Source: Mucilaginibacter gracilis
Lineage (GTDB): Bacteria; Bacteroidota; Bacteroidia; Sphingobacteriales; Sphingobacteriaceae
Assembly (NCBI RefSeq): GCF_003633615.1
Contig: NZ_RBKU01000001.1
Coordinates: 6,138,001 to 6,202,000 of the forward strand
DNA: 64,000 bases
Reading direction: 5' to 3'
The position numbers and the translations under genes were made by a program. The notes below the pieces were generated by a model. The model was not told where the DNA came from. It saw only the letters and a list, made by a program, of their open reading frames with translations, and searched no databases. Below are positions 35,102-43,819 of this stretch, piece by piece (position 1 is the stretch's first letter; each line of letters starts with the position of its first letter).

Positions 35102-35177
35102 GCTAAGTATCAAAAAAAACATTAACGCGGGAGCATTAAACTTGTACGTGGTTTGCTGTGTTATACCAAACAAAAAC

Positions 35178-35819
35178 TTAATCCTGCAAATAATCCAGCT
35201 TAACATCCCTATACTCTTTTTTTTGCAGATACCGTTTCAAGCGCTCAAAGGTTTCCATTGGCCCTTGTGTAGCAAATGCGTTTACCAACCACGCCGGTAC
35301 CGAGCCGGCAGGGTCAACCTCTAGTTCGTAACTTACTTTAATAGCATTGTTTTGGTAAGCGCCTATTACCCATTTACCTATAGAGTGGGTAATGCGTACA
35401 ACGTTAATTTTGCCGGCCACCATACCCGTTACGCAGGGCGCATCAATAGTTATCACTTTTGTTTTAGTGTTTTGGTTCACCATAATATGAGCCACATATT
35501 CCCTGTTCTCGGCAGGCCAGGGTACAGCTACCTCGGCATAATAATATAATTCCGCAGGCGATACCCGCTTAATAATACTGGCGCGTTTGCTATGATAAAC
35601 CCATTGCCCGCTGTTATCAATATCCAATATAGCAGCCACCAATTGCGCCTGCCTTACCGGCAAACTACACTCAACCTTAATAGCCTTAATTTTAGAATTA
35701 ACAACCGGGCGGGTATAAATACTAATTTCATCCTTCACCACACTCAACTTCCAGCCCTCCTGCCCAAACACCAGGCCGGCATTCAGCAACAAACAAAGCA
35801 ATAATAATTGTTTACACAT
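35178..35819 (-). CDS. Exported START-domain protein
   Basis: The 213-residue protein has a signal peptide (MCKQLLLLCLLLNAGLVFG) and a START-like lipid-binding domain (GWKLSVVKDEISIYTRP, WVYHSKRASIIKRVSPAELY, PWPAENREYV, GSVPAWLVNAFATQGPMET). Such domains bind hydrophobic ligands; the ligand here is unknown. It is convergent with the phospholipase-like gene. Confidence 0.85.
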   Translation of the reverse strand: MCKQLLLLCLLLNAGLVFGQEGWKLSVVKDEISIYTRPVVNSKIKAIKVECSLPVRQAQLVAAILDIDNSGQWVYHSKRASIIKRVSPAELYYYAEVAVPWPAENREYVAHIMVNQNTKTKVITIDAPCVTGMVAGKINVVRITHSIGKWVIGAYQNNAIKVSYELEVDPAGSVPAWLVNAFATQGPMETFERLKRYLQKKEYRDVKLDYLQD

Positions 35820-35983
35820 ATCAAAAGCAAAACAACAAAAAAAGCCACTAACTTGGCAATTGCTATTATGTTTATGACTTTGCGGTTATTAAACATCGGG
35901 CGGAGTTTAACAAAAAAAGGGACATGGCATCAAACCACATCCCTTCTATCTCAATACTAAAATCTAATATCTCAAATCTAAAT

Positions 35984-37300
35984 TTAATACCTGTAAGCAT
36001 CCGATTTAAACGGACCTTGTACCGGTACGCCAATATAATCGGCTTGTTCCTGGTCTAACACTTCAAGCTCAACGCCAATTTTGGCTAAGTGCAGGCGTGC
36101 AACCTTTTCGTCAAGGTGTTTAGGCAGGGTGTAAACTTTGTTTTCGTAGGCACTGCCGTTTGTCCAAAGCTCTAACTGGGCCAGCGTTTGGTTGGTGAAC
36201 GAGTTACTCATTACAAACGATGGGTGTCCGGTTGCGCAACCTAAGTTTACCAGGCGACCTTCAGCTAAAACAATAACATCATTACCGTCAATAGTATATT
36301 TATCAACCTGTGGTTTAATTTCAATTTTGCTATCGCCATACGCGCTGTTTAACCAAGCCATATCAATTTCGTTATCAAAATGGCCAATGTTACATACTAT
36401 AGCTTTATCCTTTAAAGCGCGGAAATGCTTTTCTCGAACAATGTTACAGTTACCTGTTGCAGTTACCAATATATCGGCTTCTTTAACAGCGGTATCTAAC
36501 TTTTTAACTTCAAAGCCTTCCATTGCGGCCTGTAAAGCACAAATAGGGTCAATCTCGGTAACAATAACACGCACGCCCGAACTACGCAAGCTATCGGCAG
36601 AGCCTTTACCTACATCGCCGTAACCGCAAACAACGGCTACTTTACCTGCCATCATTACATCGGTAGCGCGGCGTATCGCATCAACCAACGATTCGCGACA
36701 GCCATATTTATTATCAAATTTCGATTTGGTAACCGAATCGTTAACGTTAATGGCAGGCATTAATAAAGTACCGTTTTTAACGCGTTCGTATAAGCGGTGT
36801 ACACCGGTAGTAGTTTCTTCGGATAAGCCTCTAATTTCCGAAACCAGTTCCGGAAATAAATCTAAAACCATATTAGTTAAATCGCCACCATCATCCAATA
36901 TCATGTTTAATGGTTTGCGGTCTTCGCCAAAATACAAAGTTTGCTCAATACACCAGTCAAATTCTTCGGCGTTCATACCTTTCCAGGCATAAACAGATAC
37001 ACCGGCGGCGGCTATAGCAGCAGCGGCATGATCTTGAGTGGAGAAGATATTGCACGACGACCAGGTAACCTCGGCGCCAAGCTCAATCAAAGTTTCAATT
37101 AAAACGGCCGTCTGGATGGTCATGTGCAGGCAACCTGCAATGCGCGCGCCAGCCAACGGTTTAGCTGCACCAAACTCGGCACGGAGGGCCATTAAGCCCG
37201 GCATTTCGGCTTCGGCAAGCCCTATTTCCTTACGTCCCCATTCGGCTAACGCAATGTCTTTTACTTTGTATTTAACAAAATCTGTTTCTACTAATGACAT
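35984..37300 (-). CDS. ahcY: Adenosylhomocysteinase
   Basis: The 438-residue NAD-dependent enzyme hydrolyses S-adenosylhomocysteine to adenosine and homocysteine, clearing the product of SAM methylations. Motifs are GARIAGCLHMTIQTAVL, SCNIFSTQDHAAAAI, VVCGYGDVGKGSADSLR (NAD site), VNDSVTKSKFDNKYG and the C-terminal QADYIGVPVQGPFKSDAYRY. Length is usual. Confidence 0.97.
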   Translation of the reverse strand: MSLVETDFVKYKVKDIALAEWGRKEIGLAEAEMPGLMALRAEFGAAKPLAGARIAGCLHMTIQTAVLIETLIELGAEVTWSSCNIFSTQDHAAAAIAAAGVSVYAWKGMNAEEFDWCIEQTLYFGEDRKPLNMILDDGGDLTNMVLDLFPELVSEIRGLSEETTTGVHRLYERVKNGTLLMPAINVNDSVTKSKFDNKYGCRESLVDAIRRATDVMMAGKVAVVCGYGDVGKGSADSLRSSGVRVIVTEIDPICALQAAMEGFEVKKLDTAVKEADILVTATGNCNIVREKHFRALKDKAIVCNIGHFDNEIDMAWLNSAYGDSKIEIKPQVDKYTIDGNDVIVLAEGRLVNLGCATGHPSFVMSNSFTNQTLAQLELWTNGSAYENKVYTLPKHLDEKVARLHLAKIGVELEVLDQEQADYIGVPVQGPFKSDAYRY

Positions 37301-37701
37301 ATTTTATGATTTATAGCGCAAAAATACTAATAATACAATCAAGAGTCAAAACGGGCACCGAAGATATGAGAATCAGGAGACAGTTTGAGTTTGGATTAGA
37401 ATCAAGAAGCCAGAGTCAAGAATCAAGAGAAAGCACTAAAAAGAATTGACACTATTATCTGAGCCCCTCGTCCCGCTTTGATTGATTGTATTCCCTGCTG
37501 CATCTTTGAATTTGCCATCCAAATCCGCCCTCCGGCAATCCGAAATCAGCCGTCCGAAATCCGACAAAAAAATCCCAAATCGAACATTCGAAATCCGAAA
37601 TCGATGCAAAATTATCTTCAAATAATAATTGCACACAAGTTTTTATTAGCATATTTGTTATTAGTAATTACAAATAGCATAACCCATAAACTATTATATA
37701 T
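37301..37701. other. Divergent intergenic region with degenerate repeats
   Basis: No gene. It holds the ahcY promoter box (37319-37326), low-complexity (caaga(a/g)tcaagag) words at 37341-37435, and at 37530-37605 many (tccgaaatc) words including the exact 20-mer AAATCGAACATTCGAAATCC (37577-37596), repeated at 57138-57157. Short ORFs called here on the reverse strand are by-products of the repeats. Confidence 0.6.
37319..37326 (-). promoter_or_regulatory. -7 box (TATTTTTG) for ahcY
   Basis: An exact TAnnTTTG match on the reverse strand, 18 bases upstream of the ahcY ATG. Confidence 0.5.
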
Positions 37702-39438
37702 ATGCAGGAATTAGACGCTACTGTTCAGCAGAAAGTGAACACATGGCTTAACGGAAATTATGATGCCGAAGTTAAGCAACAAATTCAGAAATTGCTTGAT
37801 GATAAAGCTTACGCCGAATTAACCGATGCCTTTTACCGCGACCTTGAGTTTGGTACAGGCGGCTTACGCGGAACAATGGGGGCGGGCAGTAACCGTATTA
37901 ATAAGTACACCATAGGCGCTGCTACACAGGGTTTGTGCAACCACCTCAAAAAAACATATCCCGGCCAAAAGGTTAAGGTAGCTATTTCGCACGATAGCCG
38001 TAATAATTCTGATTTATTTGCCCGTATTACTGCCGAGGTTTTTTCGGCTAATGATATTCATGTTTACTTTTTTAAAGCTTTGCGCCCCACGCCCGAGCTT
38101 TCGTTTGCTATACGCCATTTAGGCTGCAAAAGCGGTGTAATGATTACCGCTTCGCACAACCCTAAAGAGTATAATGGTTACAAAGCTTATGGTGCCGATG
38201 GTGGTCAGTTTGTATCGCCCGAGGATGTGGCCGTTATGGATGAGGTTGCCGCTATTGCCAGTATTGATGAAATTAAGTTCGACCGCGTTGAAGCCAATAT
38301 TGAGCTGATAGGCGAAGAAATTGATAAGCTTTATCTGGATGCCATTACCACGCTTTCGGTATCGCCGGATGCTATTAAACGCCAAAAGGATTTAAAGATA
38401 GTGTACTCGCCAATACATGGCACCGGTATTACTTTAATGCCTAAGGCATTGGCCCAGTTTGGTTTTGAAAACGTAATTATTGTTGACGAACAAGCCACAC
38501 CGGATGGCAACTTCCCAACGGTGGTTTACCCTAACCCCGAAGAAAAGGAAGCACTTACCTTAGCCATGAAAAAGGCTAAAGAAGTTGACGCAGACCTGGT
38601 ATTAGCCACCGACCCCGACGCCGACCGCGTGGGTATTGCCGCTAAAAACGACCAGGGCGAATGGATACTGTTTAACGGTAACCAAACCGGCAGCCTGCTT
38701 ATTAATTACCTGTTAACCGCATGGCAGCAACACGGTAAACTTACCGGTAAAGAATACATTGTTAAAACCATTGTAACCAGTAACCTTATTGAAGCTATAG
38801 CCAACGCCAAAGGCGTAAAATATTTTAACACCTTAACCGGCTTTAAATACATTGGCGAATTGATGACCAAGCTTGCCGGCAAAGAAACCTTTATTGGCGG
38901 TGGCGAAGAAAGCTACGGTTATTTAATTGGCGAGTTTGTGCGCGATAAGGATGCCATAGTATCGGGCGCGTTTATTGCCGAAATGACCGCTTTTTATAAA
39001 GACCAAGGCAGCAGCCTGTTTGAGGCCCTGGTTGAAACCTATTTAGAGTACGGCTTTTATAAAGAAACTTTAATTTCTATCACCAAAAAGGGCCAGAGCG
39101 GCGCCCAGGAAATTAAAGATATGATGGAGAAATACCGTAACAACCCGCCTAAAACTTTAGGAGGCTCCAAAGTTATCGCTTTAAAAGATTACGAAAACCG
39201 CGTTGAAACCGATTTAGATACCAACAGTACTAAACCGATTGATTTGCCAAAAAGTGATGTATTGCAATTTATTAGCGAAGATGGTACTGTAGTTTCGGCG
39301 CGGCCATCGGGCACCGAGCCAAAAATTAAATTTTATTGCAGCGTAAACACCAAACTAACCAGCAAAGAAGCCTTTGCCGAAACCGAAAAAGCATTAGATG
39401 CCAAAATAGCGCATATTATGAAAGATTTGGGAGTTTAG
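37702..39438 (+). CDS. Phosphoglucomutase/phosphomannomutase family enzyme (phospho-sugar mutase)
   Basis: The 578-residue alpha-D-phosphohexomutase has the phosphoserine loop MITASHNPKEYNGYKAYG (about 144-161), metal loop ATDPDADRVGIA, sugar loop GGGEESYGYLIG and phosphate site ARPSGTEPKIKFY. Size and FGTGGLRGTMGAG near residue 52 match the PgcA/PMM2-like long form that interconverts hexose 1- and 6-phosphates. Glucose versus mannose preference cannot be told. Confidence 0.93.
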   Translation: MQELDATVQQKVNTWLNGNYDAEVKQQIQKLLDDKAYAELTDAFYRDLEFGTGGLRGTMGAGSNRINKYTIGAATQGLCNHLKKTYPGQKVKVAISHDSRNNSDLFARITAEVFSANDIHVYFFKALRPTPELSFAIRHLGCKSGVMITASHNPKEYNGYKAYGADGGQFVSPEDVAVMDEVAAIASIDEIKFDRVEANIELIGEEIDKLYLDAITTLSVSPDAIKRQKDLKIVYSPIHGTGITLMPKALAQFGFENVIIVDEQATPDGNFPTVVYPNPEEKEALTLAMKKAKEVDADLVLATDPDADRVGIAAKNDQGEWILFNGNQTGSLLINYLLTAWQQHGKLTGKEYIVKTIVTSNLIEAIANAKGVKYFNTLTGFKYIGELMTKLAGKETFIGGGEESYGYLIGEFVRDKDAIVSGAFIAEMTAFYKDQGSSLFEALVETYLEYGFYKETLISITKKGQSGAQEIKDMMEKYRNNPPKTLGGSKVIALKDYENRVETDLDTNSTKPIDLPKSDVLQFISEDGTVVSARPSGTEPKIKFYCSVNTKLTSKEAFAETEKALDAKIAHIMKDLGV

Positions 39439-39510
39439 ATTTTTGGATTTACCGCTTTGTTAAATAAATAGTTGAAATACCCTGACTATTTCATATTGAA
39501 TTAAATAAAG

Positions 39511-39534
39511 AATGCCCGGCTCTCACCGGGCATT
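39511..39534 (+). terminator. Terminator after the phosphohexomutase gene
   Basis: AATGCCCGG (39511-39519) pairs with CCGGGCATT (39526-39534), 6-base loop, in a T-rich context between convergent genes. Confidence 0.7.
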
Positions 39535-39580
39535 GCTATTATCTGTCATCAGCATTCCGAAATCCGGCCTCTGAAAACGC

Positions 39581-39880
39581 TTACCGGTGAGTTTCGTTCC
39601 TCATCTGTGCCCTGGTGATGTACACCTTTTTACCGCGGCCATTTACATAGTAATAGTGCGAATGCTTATTAATGTAAACAGTTTGGTTACCCGGGCCTCT
39701 TTTATCGCGGTACACTTTGTCTTTCATTACCGATGTACCTTTAACTGCAATTTGGGCCGTTTTGTTGCCAATTTTATTTATGGTAGTACCTACCTTACCA
39801 TCGCCCGGTCTTTTGGTTTGAGCCATTATCTGTACCGAAAGTAAAAGGGCAGGAATGATTAAAAATTTCAAGTTTTTCAT
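39581..39880 (-). CDS. Small exported basic protein, unknown
   Basis: The 99-residue protein has a signal peptide (MKNLKFLIIPALLLSVQIMA). The mature part is Lys/Arg/Gly rich and very basic, with a tyrosine cluster (NKHSHYYYVNGRGKKVYIT). I do not recognise a family. Similar short basic exported proteins occur in Sphingobacteriaceae, role unknown. Confidence 0.65.
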   Translation of the reverse strand: MKNLKFLIIPALLLSVQIMAQTKRPGDGKVGTTINKIGNKTAQIAVKGTSVMKDKVYRDKRGPGNQTVYINKHSHYYYVNGRGKKVYITRAQMRNETHR

Positions 39881-39939
39881 TTTGGTTGTTTATGTAAATT
39901 ATCTAATACGCTATATTAACATCAATAGCGGTATTTGGT

Positions 39940-40710
39940 TTACAATTGTTTTGCGAAACTGAAACCGGCCATGCCATCCTGATAAGTGGGTACAAGCGTT
40001 GTACTTTTGCCCTGTTTATTGGTATGCGTTATAGCGTTGCGGATATAAGGGTAAACCAGGTATGATAGCTTGGTCGACAGGATGCCGAAACCCGCACCGG
40101 CCACCACATCGCTAAACCAATGATCGCGGTTGTAGAGCCTGAATACGCCCGTTGTAGCGGCTATAGTATAACCCGCTACGCCATACCAAACAGATTTTTG
40201 CGAATATTCCTGAGCCAAAAATTCGGCCCCTAAAAATGCAGTTGAAGTATGGCCCGATGGGAACGATAAATTGTCGGCCCCATTGGGGCGCAACCTATTG
40301 GTGCTGTGCTTTAATACCGTTGTACTGATGCCTAAAATACCTCCCGAAAGGCCAAGCAGGGCTGTACGATCTATAAAAGTATTTTTGCCCGATATACCGG
40401 CCAGGTTTAAACCATACACAATAACTATGGGCGCAAACTGGAAGTAGCTTTCGGCCTTGGTACTAAATGTAGGGTCGGTTTTAGCAATTTCGCCGTTAAT
40501 GGTATAATCAAGCTGGCGTATGGGTTTTATTTGGAACGATAGTACTCCATAAGTAATTAATACTGCCGGTGGCACCATCGCCCAGGGTTTACTGTGCAAC
40601 CGTTTAACTGTGTCGGGCGCAGTAAAAAGGTCTTTTTTTATACTGTCTGCAACCTGTGCGTTTGCCTCTAACGAGAGGATGCAACATAAAAACAATAGTA
40701 TTTTTTTCAC
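39940..40710 (-). CDS. PAP2 family phosphatase, membrane or periplasmic
   Basis: The 256-residue protein has a signal peptide and the PAP2 motifs: KxxxxxxRP as KHSTNRLRP, PSGH as FPSGHTSTAF, and the last motif as RLYNRDHWFSDVVAG. These carry the catalytic histidines and arginines of acid phosphatases acting on lipid phosphates such as undecaprenyl or phosphatidic acid. Substrate not determinable. Confidence 0.9.
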   Translation of the reverse strand: MKKILLFLCCILSLEANAQVADSIKKDLFTAPDTVKRLHSKPWAMVPPAVLITYGVLSFQIKPIRQLDYTINGEIAKTDPTFSTKAESYFQFAPIVIVYGLNLAGISGKNTFIDRTALLGLSGGILGISTTVLKHSTNRLRPNGADNLSFPSGHTSTAFLGAEFLAQEYSQKSVWYGVAGYTIAATTGVFRLYNRDHWFSDVVAGAGFGILSTKLSYLVYPYIRNAITHTNKQGKSTTLVPTYQDGMAGFSFAKQL

Positions 40711-40978
40711 TGCTTATAAATTAAAAATGGTTAAATATTAATCATAAAGTTACCGCTGTACATTTAATTAACAACCGCTTAACTTTGGCAATAAGCCATT
40801 TGTTTGCGCATCTGAGCTATATTTTAAAAAACTTAAAATACCTGCACAACTACAGGTTTAATACAGAATTAAGATATAATTTAGCTATTTTTCGCTTTTA
40901 AAAGCCGGATACGCTCACGCAAACTTTTTCTGGATAACGCGGGGAGATAATTAGTATAACACCATAATAAAACCTACA

Positions 40979-41557
40979 ATGAACCCAAAGGTTGATTTTT
41001 ATTTTAATAATGAAAAAAAGTGGCCGCAGGAGATCAACCAGTTGAGAGCGATAGTTTTGGATTGCGGGCTCATCGAAGAGCTTAAATGGGGCTGCCCCTG
41101 CTATACCTTGCAAAAAAGCAACATCGTTTTAATACATGTTTTTAAAGAGTACTGCGCGCTTTTGTTTTTTAAAGGTGCTTTACTAAACAATACCGATGGT
41201 GTTTTGATACAACAAACCCAGAATGTGCAGGCGGCACGCCAAATACGTTTTACCAATGCCGGGCAAATAATTGAGATGGAGGCCGTGTTAAAAGCTACCA
41301 TTGATGAAGCTATTGAAGTAGAGAAAGCCGGTTTAAAGGTAACACTTAAAAAAAGCGCGGAACTGGTATTCCCCGAAGAATTTCAAAACAAATTAAACCA
41401 ACATCACCACTTAAAAACCGCTTTTGAATCTTTAACACCAGGACGGCAAAGGGCTTACAACCTCTATTTTTCGGCACCTAAGCAAGCCAAAACCCGAGAG
41501 TCGAGAGTGGAGAAATGCATTCCGCAGATTCTTGATGGGAAGGGCTTAAATGATTAG
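40979..41557 (+). CDS. YdeI/OmpD-associated DUF1801-type protein
   Basis: The 192-residue soluble protein begins with a DUF1801 domain (VDFYFNNEKKWPQEINQLRA, GLIEELKWGCPCYTLQKSN, KEYCALLFFKGALL). It ends with the YdeI C-terminal signature (LTPGRQRAYNLYFSAPKQ, EKCIPQILDGKGLND). Family function is not known. TAACTTTG at 40780-40787 is a possible but distant promoter box. Confidence 0.88.
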   Translation: MNPKVDFYFNNEKKWPQEINQLRAIVLDCGLIEELKWGCPCYTLQKSNIVLIHVFKEYCALLFFKGALLNNTDGVLIQQTQNVQAARQIRFTNAGQIIEMEAVLKATIDEAIEVEKAGLKVTLKKSAELVFPEEFQNKLNQHHHLKTAFESLTPGRQRAYNLYFSAPKQAKTRESRVEKCIPQILDGKGLND

Positions 41558-41727
41558 GCTCAGTTGCAATTAAATATTTCCCAAAAGAGCTTCTTAGTGT
41601 GCTTAATTTAAGCGGATTTGAGTTTTGCCATTTATTCGGCCTCAACTCTAATCAAACAACCCGCGGGTGTTGCCCTTTCATTTATAACGCTATTACTAAA
41701 CCAACACTCTACCGCTCCTATCTGATA

Positions 41728-41793
41728 ATGAAAATAACAAGATGGATTAAAATAATACGGAGTTTCCTAATTTACTACCAACTACCTGTTTAG
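41728..41793 (+). CDS. Possible 21-residue cationic hydrophobic peptide, doubtful
   Basis: ATG to TAG encodes a 21-residue peptide beginning MKITRWIKIIRSFLIYYQL. It is basic at one end and hydrophobic throughout, like small membrane-active peptides. It is followed at once by a terminator, as small expressed ORFs often are. No homologue is known to me. Confidence 0.3.
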   Translation: MKITRWIKIIRSFLIYYQLPV

Positions 41794-41801
41794 GTTACAA
41801 G

Positions 41802-41832
41802 AAAGCCTCATGCGCAATGCATAAGGCTTTTT
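41802..41832 (+). terminator. Rho-independent terminator
   Basis: AAAGCCTCATGC (41802-41813) pairs with GCATAAGGCTTT (41819-41830) with one mismatch, followed by T residues. It may serve the YdeI-like gene or the small ORF. Confidence 0.75.
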
Positions 41833-41935
41833 ATATTTAATGGTTGCGGGGATGAAGGGAGCCGGTTAGAACACTTATCTGCTATTTTGACAATAATAAG
41901 AGAGATTTTAAAGAAGTAATAACATTTTGTTTAAA

Positions 41936-42391
41936 CTAATTTTTATTAACAAGACTTTTAATTAAACCAATTACATCAATATTTTTTCCTTCTTCAGCAG
42001 CGCTAAGAACGGAATTGCCCTGTTCATCTTTAGCGTTGATGTCTGCACCATTTTTTATTAAATAAATTACGATGTCTTTATTGCCCCTACTTGCCGCGTA
42101 CATTAAAGCGGTTGTTTTGAACGCGTCTCGCCAGTCAACCTCTGCACCATGTCCAACTAATAATTTCACATCATTAAAATCATTATTTTGAACTGCCAAA
42201 ATTAGCATGCTAATTTCTAAAAAACCACCCGTTTTCTTTTTAAAATTAGCATTAGCTTTTTTAATCAAAAGATTTTGGACACTTAACGAGTCTTTGTTAG
42301 AAACAGCTTTATATAATTGTTCATTCAGATCTTGGCAAAAGCTTGTTGTAGTTACAAGTACCAAAGCTGTAATACTTAAAAGAATTTTCAT
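41936..42391 (-). CDS. Exported ankyrin-repeat protein
   Basis: The 151-residue protein has a signal peptide (MKILLSITALVLVTTTSFC) and about three ankyrin repeats: MLILAVQNNDFNDVKLLVGHG, ALMYAASRGNKDIVIYLIKN and GNSVLSAAEEGKNIDVIGL. It probably mediates periplasmic protein contacts. Partner unknown. Confidence 0.87.
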   Translation of the reverse strand: MKILLSITALVLVTTTSFCQDLNEQLYKAVSNKDSLSVQNLLIKKANANFKKKTGGFLEISMLILAVQNNDFNDVKLLVGHGAEVDWRDAFKTTALMYAASRGNKDIVIYLIKNGADINAKDEQGNSVLSAAEEGKNIDVIGLIKSLVNKN

Positions 42392-42507
42392 TGCGATTTA
42401 ATCAGGATTTTAAATTGCAAGGTAGCAACTTCTAACATTTTTTATTTTACCCTGCATCATTGTACTCATGAGATTAGAACACTCAAAAAGCCGTTGATTA
42501 TGACCTA

Positions 42508-42545
42508 AAATAACAAAACCCGGTAGTTATCGGGTTTTGTTATTT
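42508..42545 (-). terminator. Terminator of tRNA-Ser
   Basis: A perfect 15-base stem, AAATAACAAAACCCG (42508-42522) with CGGGTTTTGTTATTT (42531-42545), directly beyond the tRNA 3' end on the reverse strand. Confidence 0.9.
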
Positions 42546-42546
42546 G

Positions 42547-42634
42547 CGGAGAAGGAGAGATTCGAACTCTCGATACACTTTTGGCGTATACACACTTTCC
42601 AGGCGTGCTCTTTCGACCACTCAGACACTTCTCC
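42547..42634 (-). tRNA. tRNA-Ser(GGA)
   Basis: On the reverse strand the 88-base gene has acceptor stem GGAGAAG/CTTCTCC with discriminator G, a D arm (TGAGTGGTCGAAAGAGCA), anticodon loop CTGGAAA with anticodon GGA, a long variable arm as in class II tRNAs, and T loop TTCGAAT flanked by GAGAG/CTCTC. CCA is not encoded (GCAA follows). It reads UCC and UCU serine codons. Confidence 0.95.
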
Positions 42635-42841
42635 GTTTTTTTTGTGGGATTGCAAAAGTAAAATTTTCTGCCGTTATATTGCATAAAAGTGTACATGTTT
42701 TTAGCACCGGCCACATTATAACACATAAAATTGCAATATAGCACCGTAGGTTTATACTGTTATTAATATTTAACTTATGTTTGCCACTAATTAACCCTGT
42801 TGGTTAATTGTTTCTACTTTACTAAGATTGTTGAGTTTTAA

Positions 42842-43813
42842 ATGTTAAGCATCGACGAGATCAAAAGACCCATAGCTGCAGAAATTGATGCGTTTGAGGA
42901 AAAGTTTAAAACCTCAATGCAAAGCTCTGTTCCGCTGCTTGATCGTATTACCCATTATATTGTTAAACGCAAGGGTAAGCAAATACGCCCAATGTTTGTT
43001 TTTTTATCGGCAAGCGTTTGTGGCGGCATTAACGAGGCTACCCACCGGGGTGCTGCATTGGTTGAGTTACTGCATACCGCTACCCTGGTTCACGACGATG
43101 TGGTTGATAATTCGTACCAGCGCCGTGGTTTTTTCTCCATTAACGCCTTGTGGAAAAACAAGATAGCAGTTTTGGTTGGCGATTTTTTGCTCTCAAAAGG
43201 CTTGCTGCTTTCTATCGAAAATAACGATTTTAATTTACTCAAAATAGTATCCGAAGCCGTAAGGCAGATGAGCGAGGGCGAACTGCTACAGATAGAAAAG
43301 GTGCGCCGTATGGATATTGGCGAACCGGTTTATTACGACGTTATACGCCAAAAAACAGCTTCGCTTATTGCATCGTGCTGTGCATGCGGCGCGGCATCGT
43401 CGGGCGCGGATGACGTCACCATCGAAAAAATGCGCCTTTTTGGCGAAAAAATAGGGATTGCTTTCCAGATCAAAGACGATATGTTTGATTTTGGTACCGA
43501 TGATGTTGGCAAGCCCCTCGGCATTGATATTAAAGAGAAAAAGATAACCCTGCCGTTGATATACGCCCTAAATCATACCACCCCGTCGGAAAAGAAGCGT
43601 ATTATCAATTTGGTGAAAAACCATAATGATGATGCAGCCAAAATTGCCGATATTATTAAATTTGTAAAAGATGCCGGTGGCTTGCAATATGCCGAAAGCC
43701 AGATGAAGATTTACCAGGAAGAAGCCTTTGAGATATTAAACACCCTGCCCGATGTAGATTCGAGACGATCATTAGAGCAATTGGTGCGTTACACTACCGA
43801 AAGAAACAAATAA
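42842..43813 (+). CDS. Polyprenyl diphosphate synthase (trans-isoprenyl)
   Basis: The 323-residue all-helical enzyme has the first aspartate-rich motif in LVHDDVVDNSYQRRG (about 88-102) and the second in QIKDDMFDFGTDDVGKPLG. It extends isoprenoid chains, most likely for menaquinone side chains. Exact chain length cannot be read. It is 6 bases before the TerC gene. Confidence 0.93.
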   Translation: MLSIDEIKRPIAAEIDAFEEKFKTSMQSSVPLLDRITHYIVKRKGKQIRPMFVFLSASVCGGINEATHRGAALVELLHTATLVHDDVVDNSYQRRGFFSINALWKNKIAVLVGDFLLSKGLLLSIENNDFNLLKIVSEAVRQMSEGELLQIEKVRRMDIGEPVYYDVIRQKTASLIASCCACGAASSGADDVTIEKMRLFGEKIGIAFQIKDDMFDFGTDDVGKPLGIDIKEKKITLPLIYALNHTTPSEKKRIINLVKNHNDDAAKIADIIKFVKDAGGLQYAESQMKIYQEEAFEILNTLPDVDSRRSLEQLVRYTTERNK

Positions 43814-43819
43814 ATAAGC

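Larger units (their letters stand above)
41558..41935. other. Intergenic region with a possible 21-residue peptide and a terminator
   Basis: No convincing longer gene. An ATG frame (41728-41793) ends 8 bases before a hairpin (41802-41830) with T run. A 64-codon frame ending at the same stop lacks features. The rest, to the ankyrin-protein stop at 41936, shows nothing. Confidence 0.5.

Noticed and set aside
37436..37652. Two short reverse frames
   Set aside because: They consist of translated (ccgaaatc) repeat words.
41475..41520. KTRESRVEK in the YdeI-like protein as a repeat insertion like that in pheS
   Set aside because: The basic KTRxxRxEK segment is part of the normal YdeI C-terminal signature, although its DNA resembles the repeats.
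41599..41793. 64-codon frame
   Set aside because: Start region has no protein-like pattern; only the last 21 codons were kept as a doubtful small ORF.
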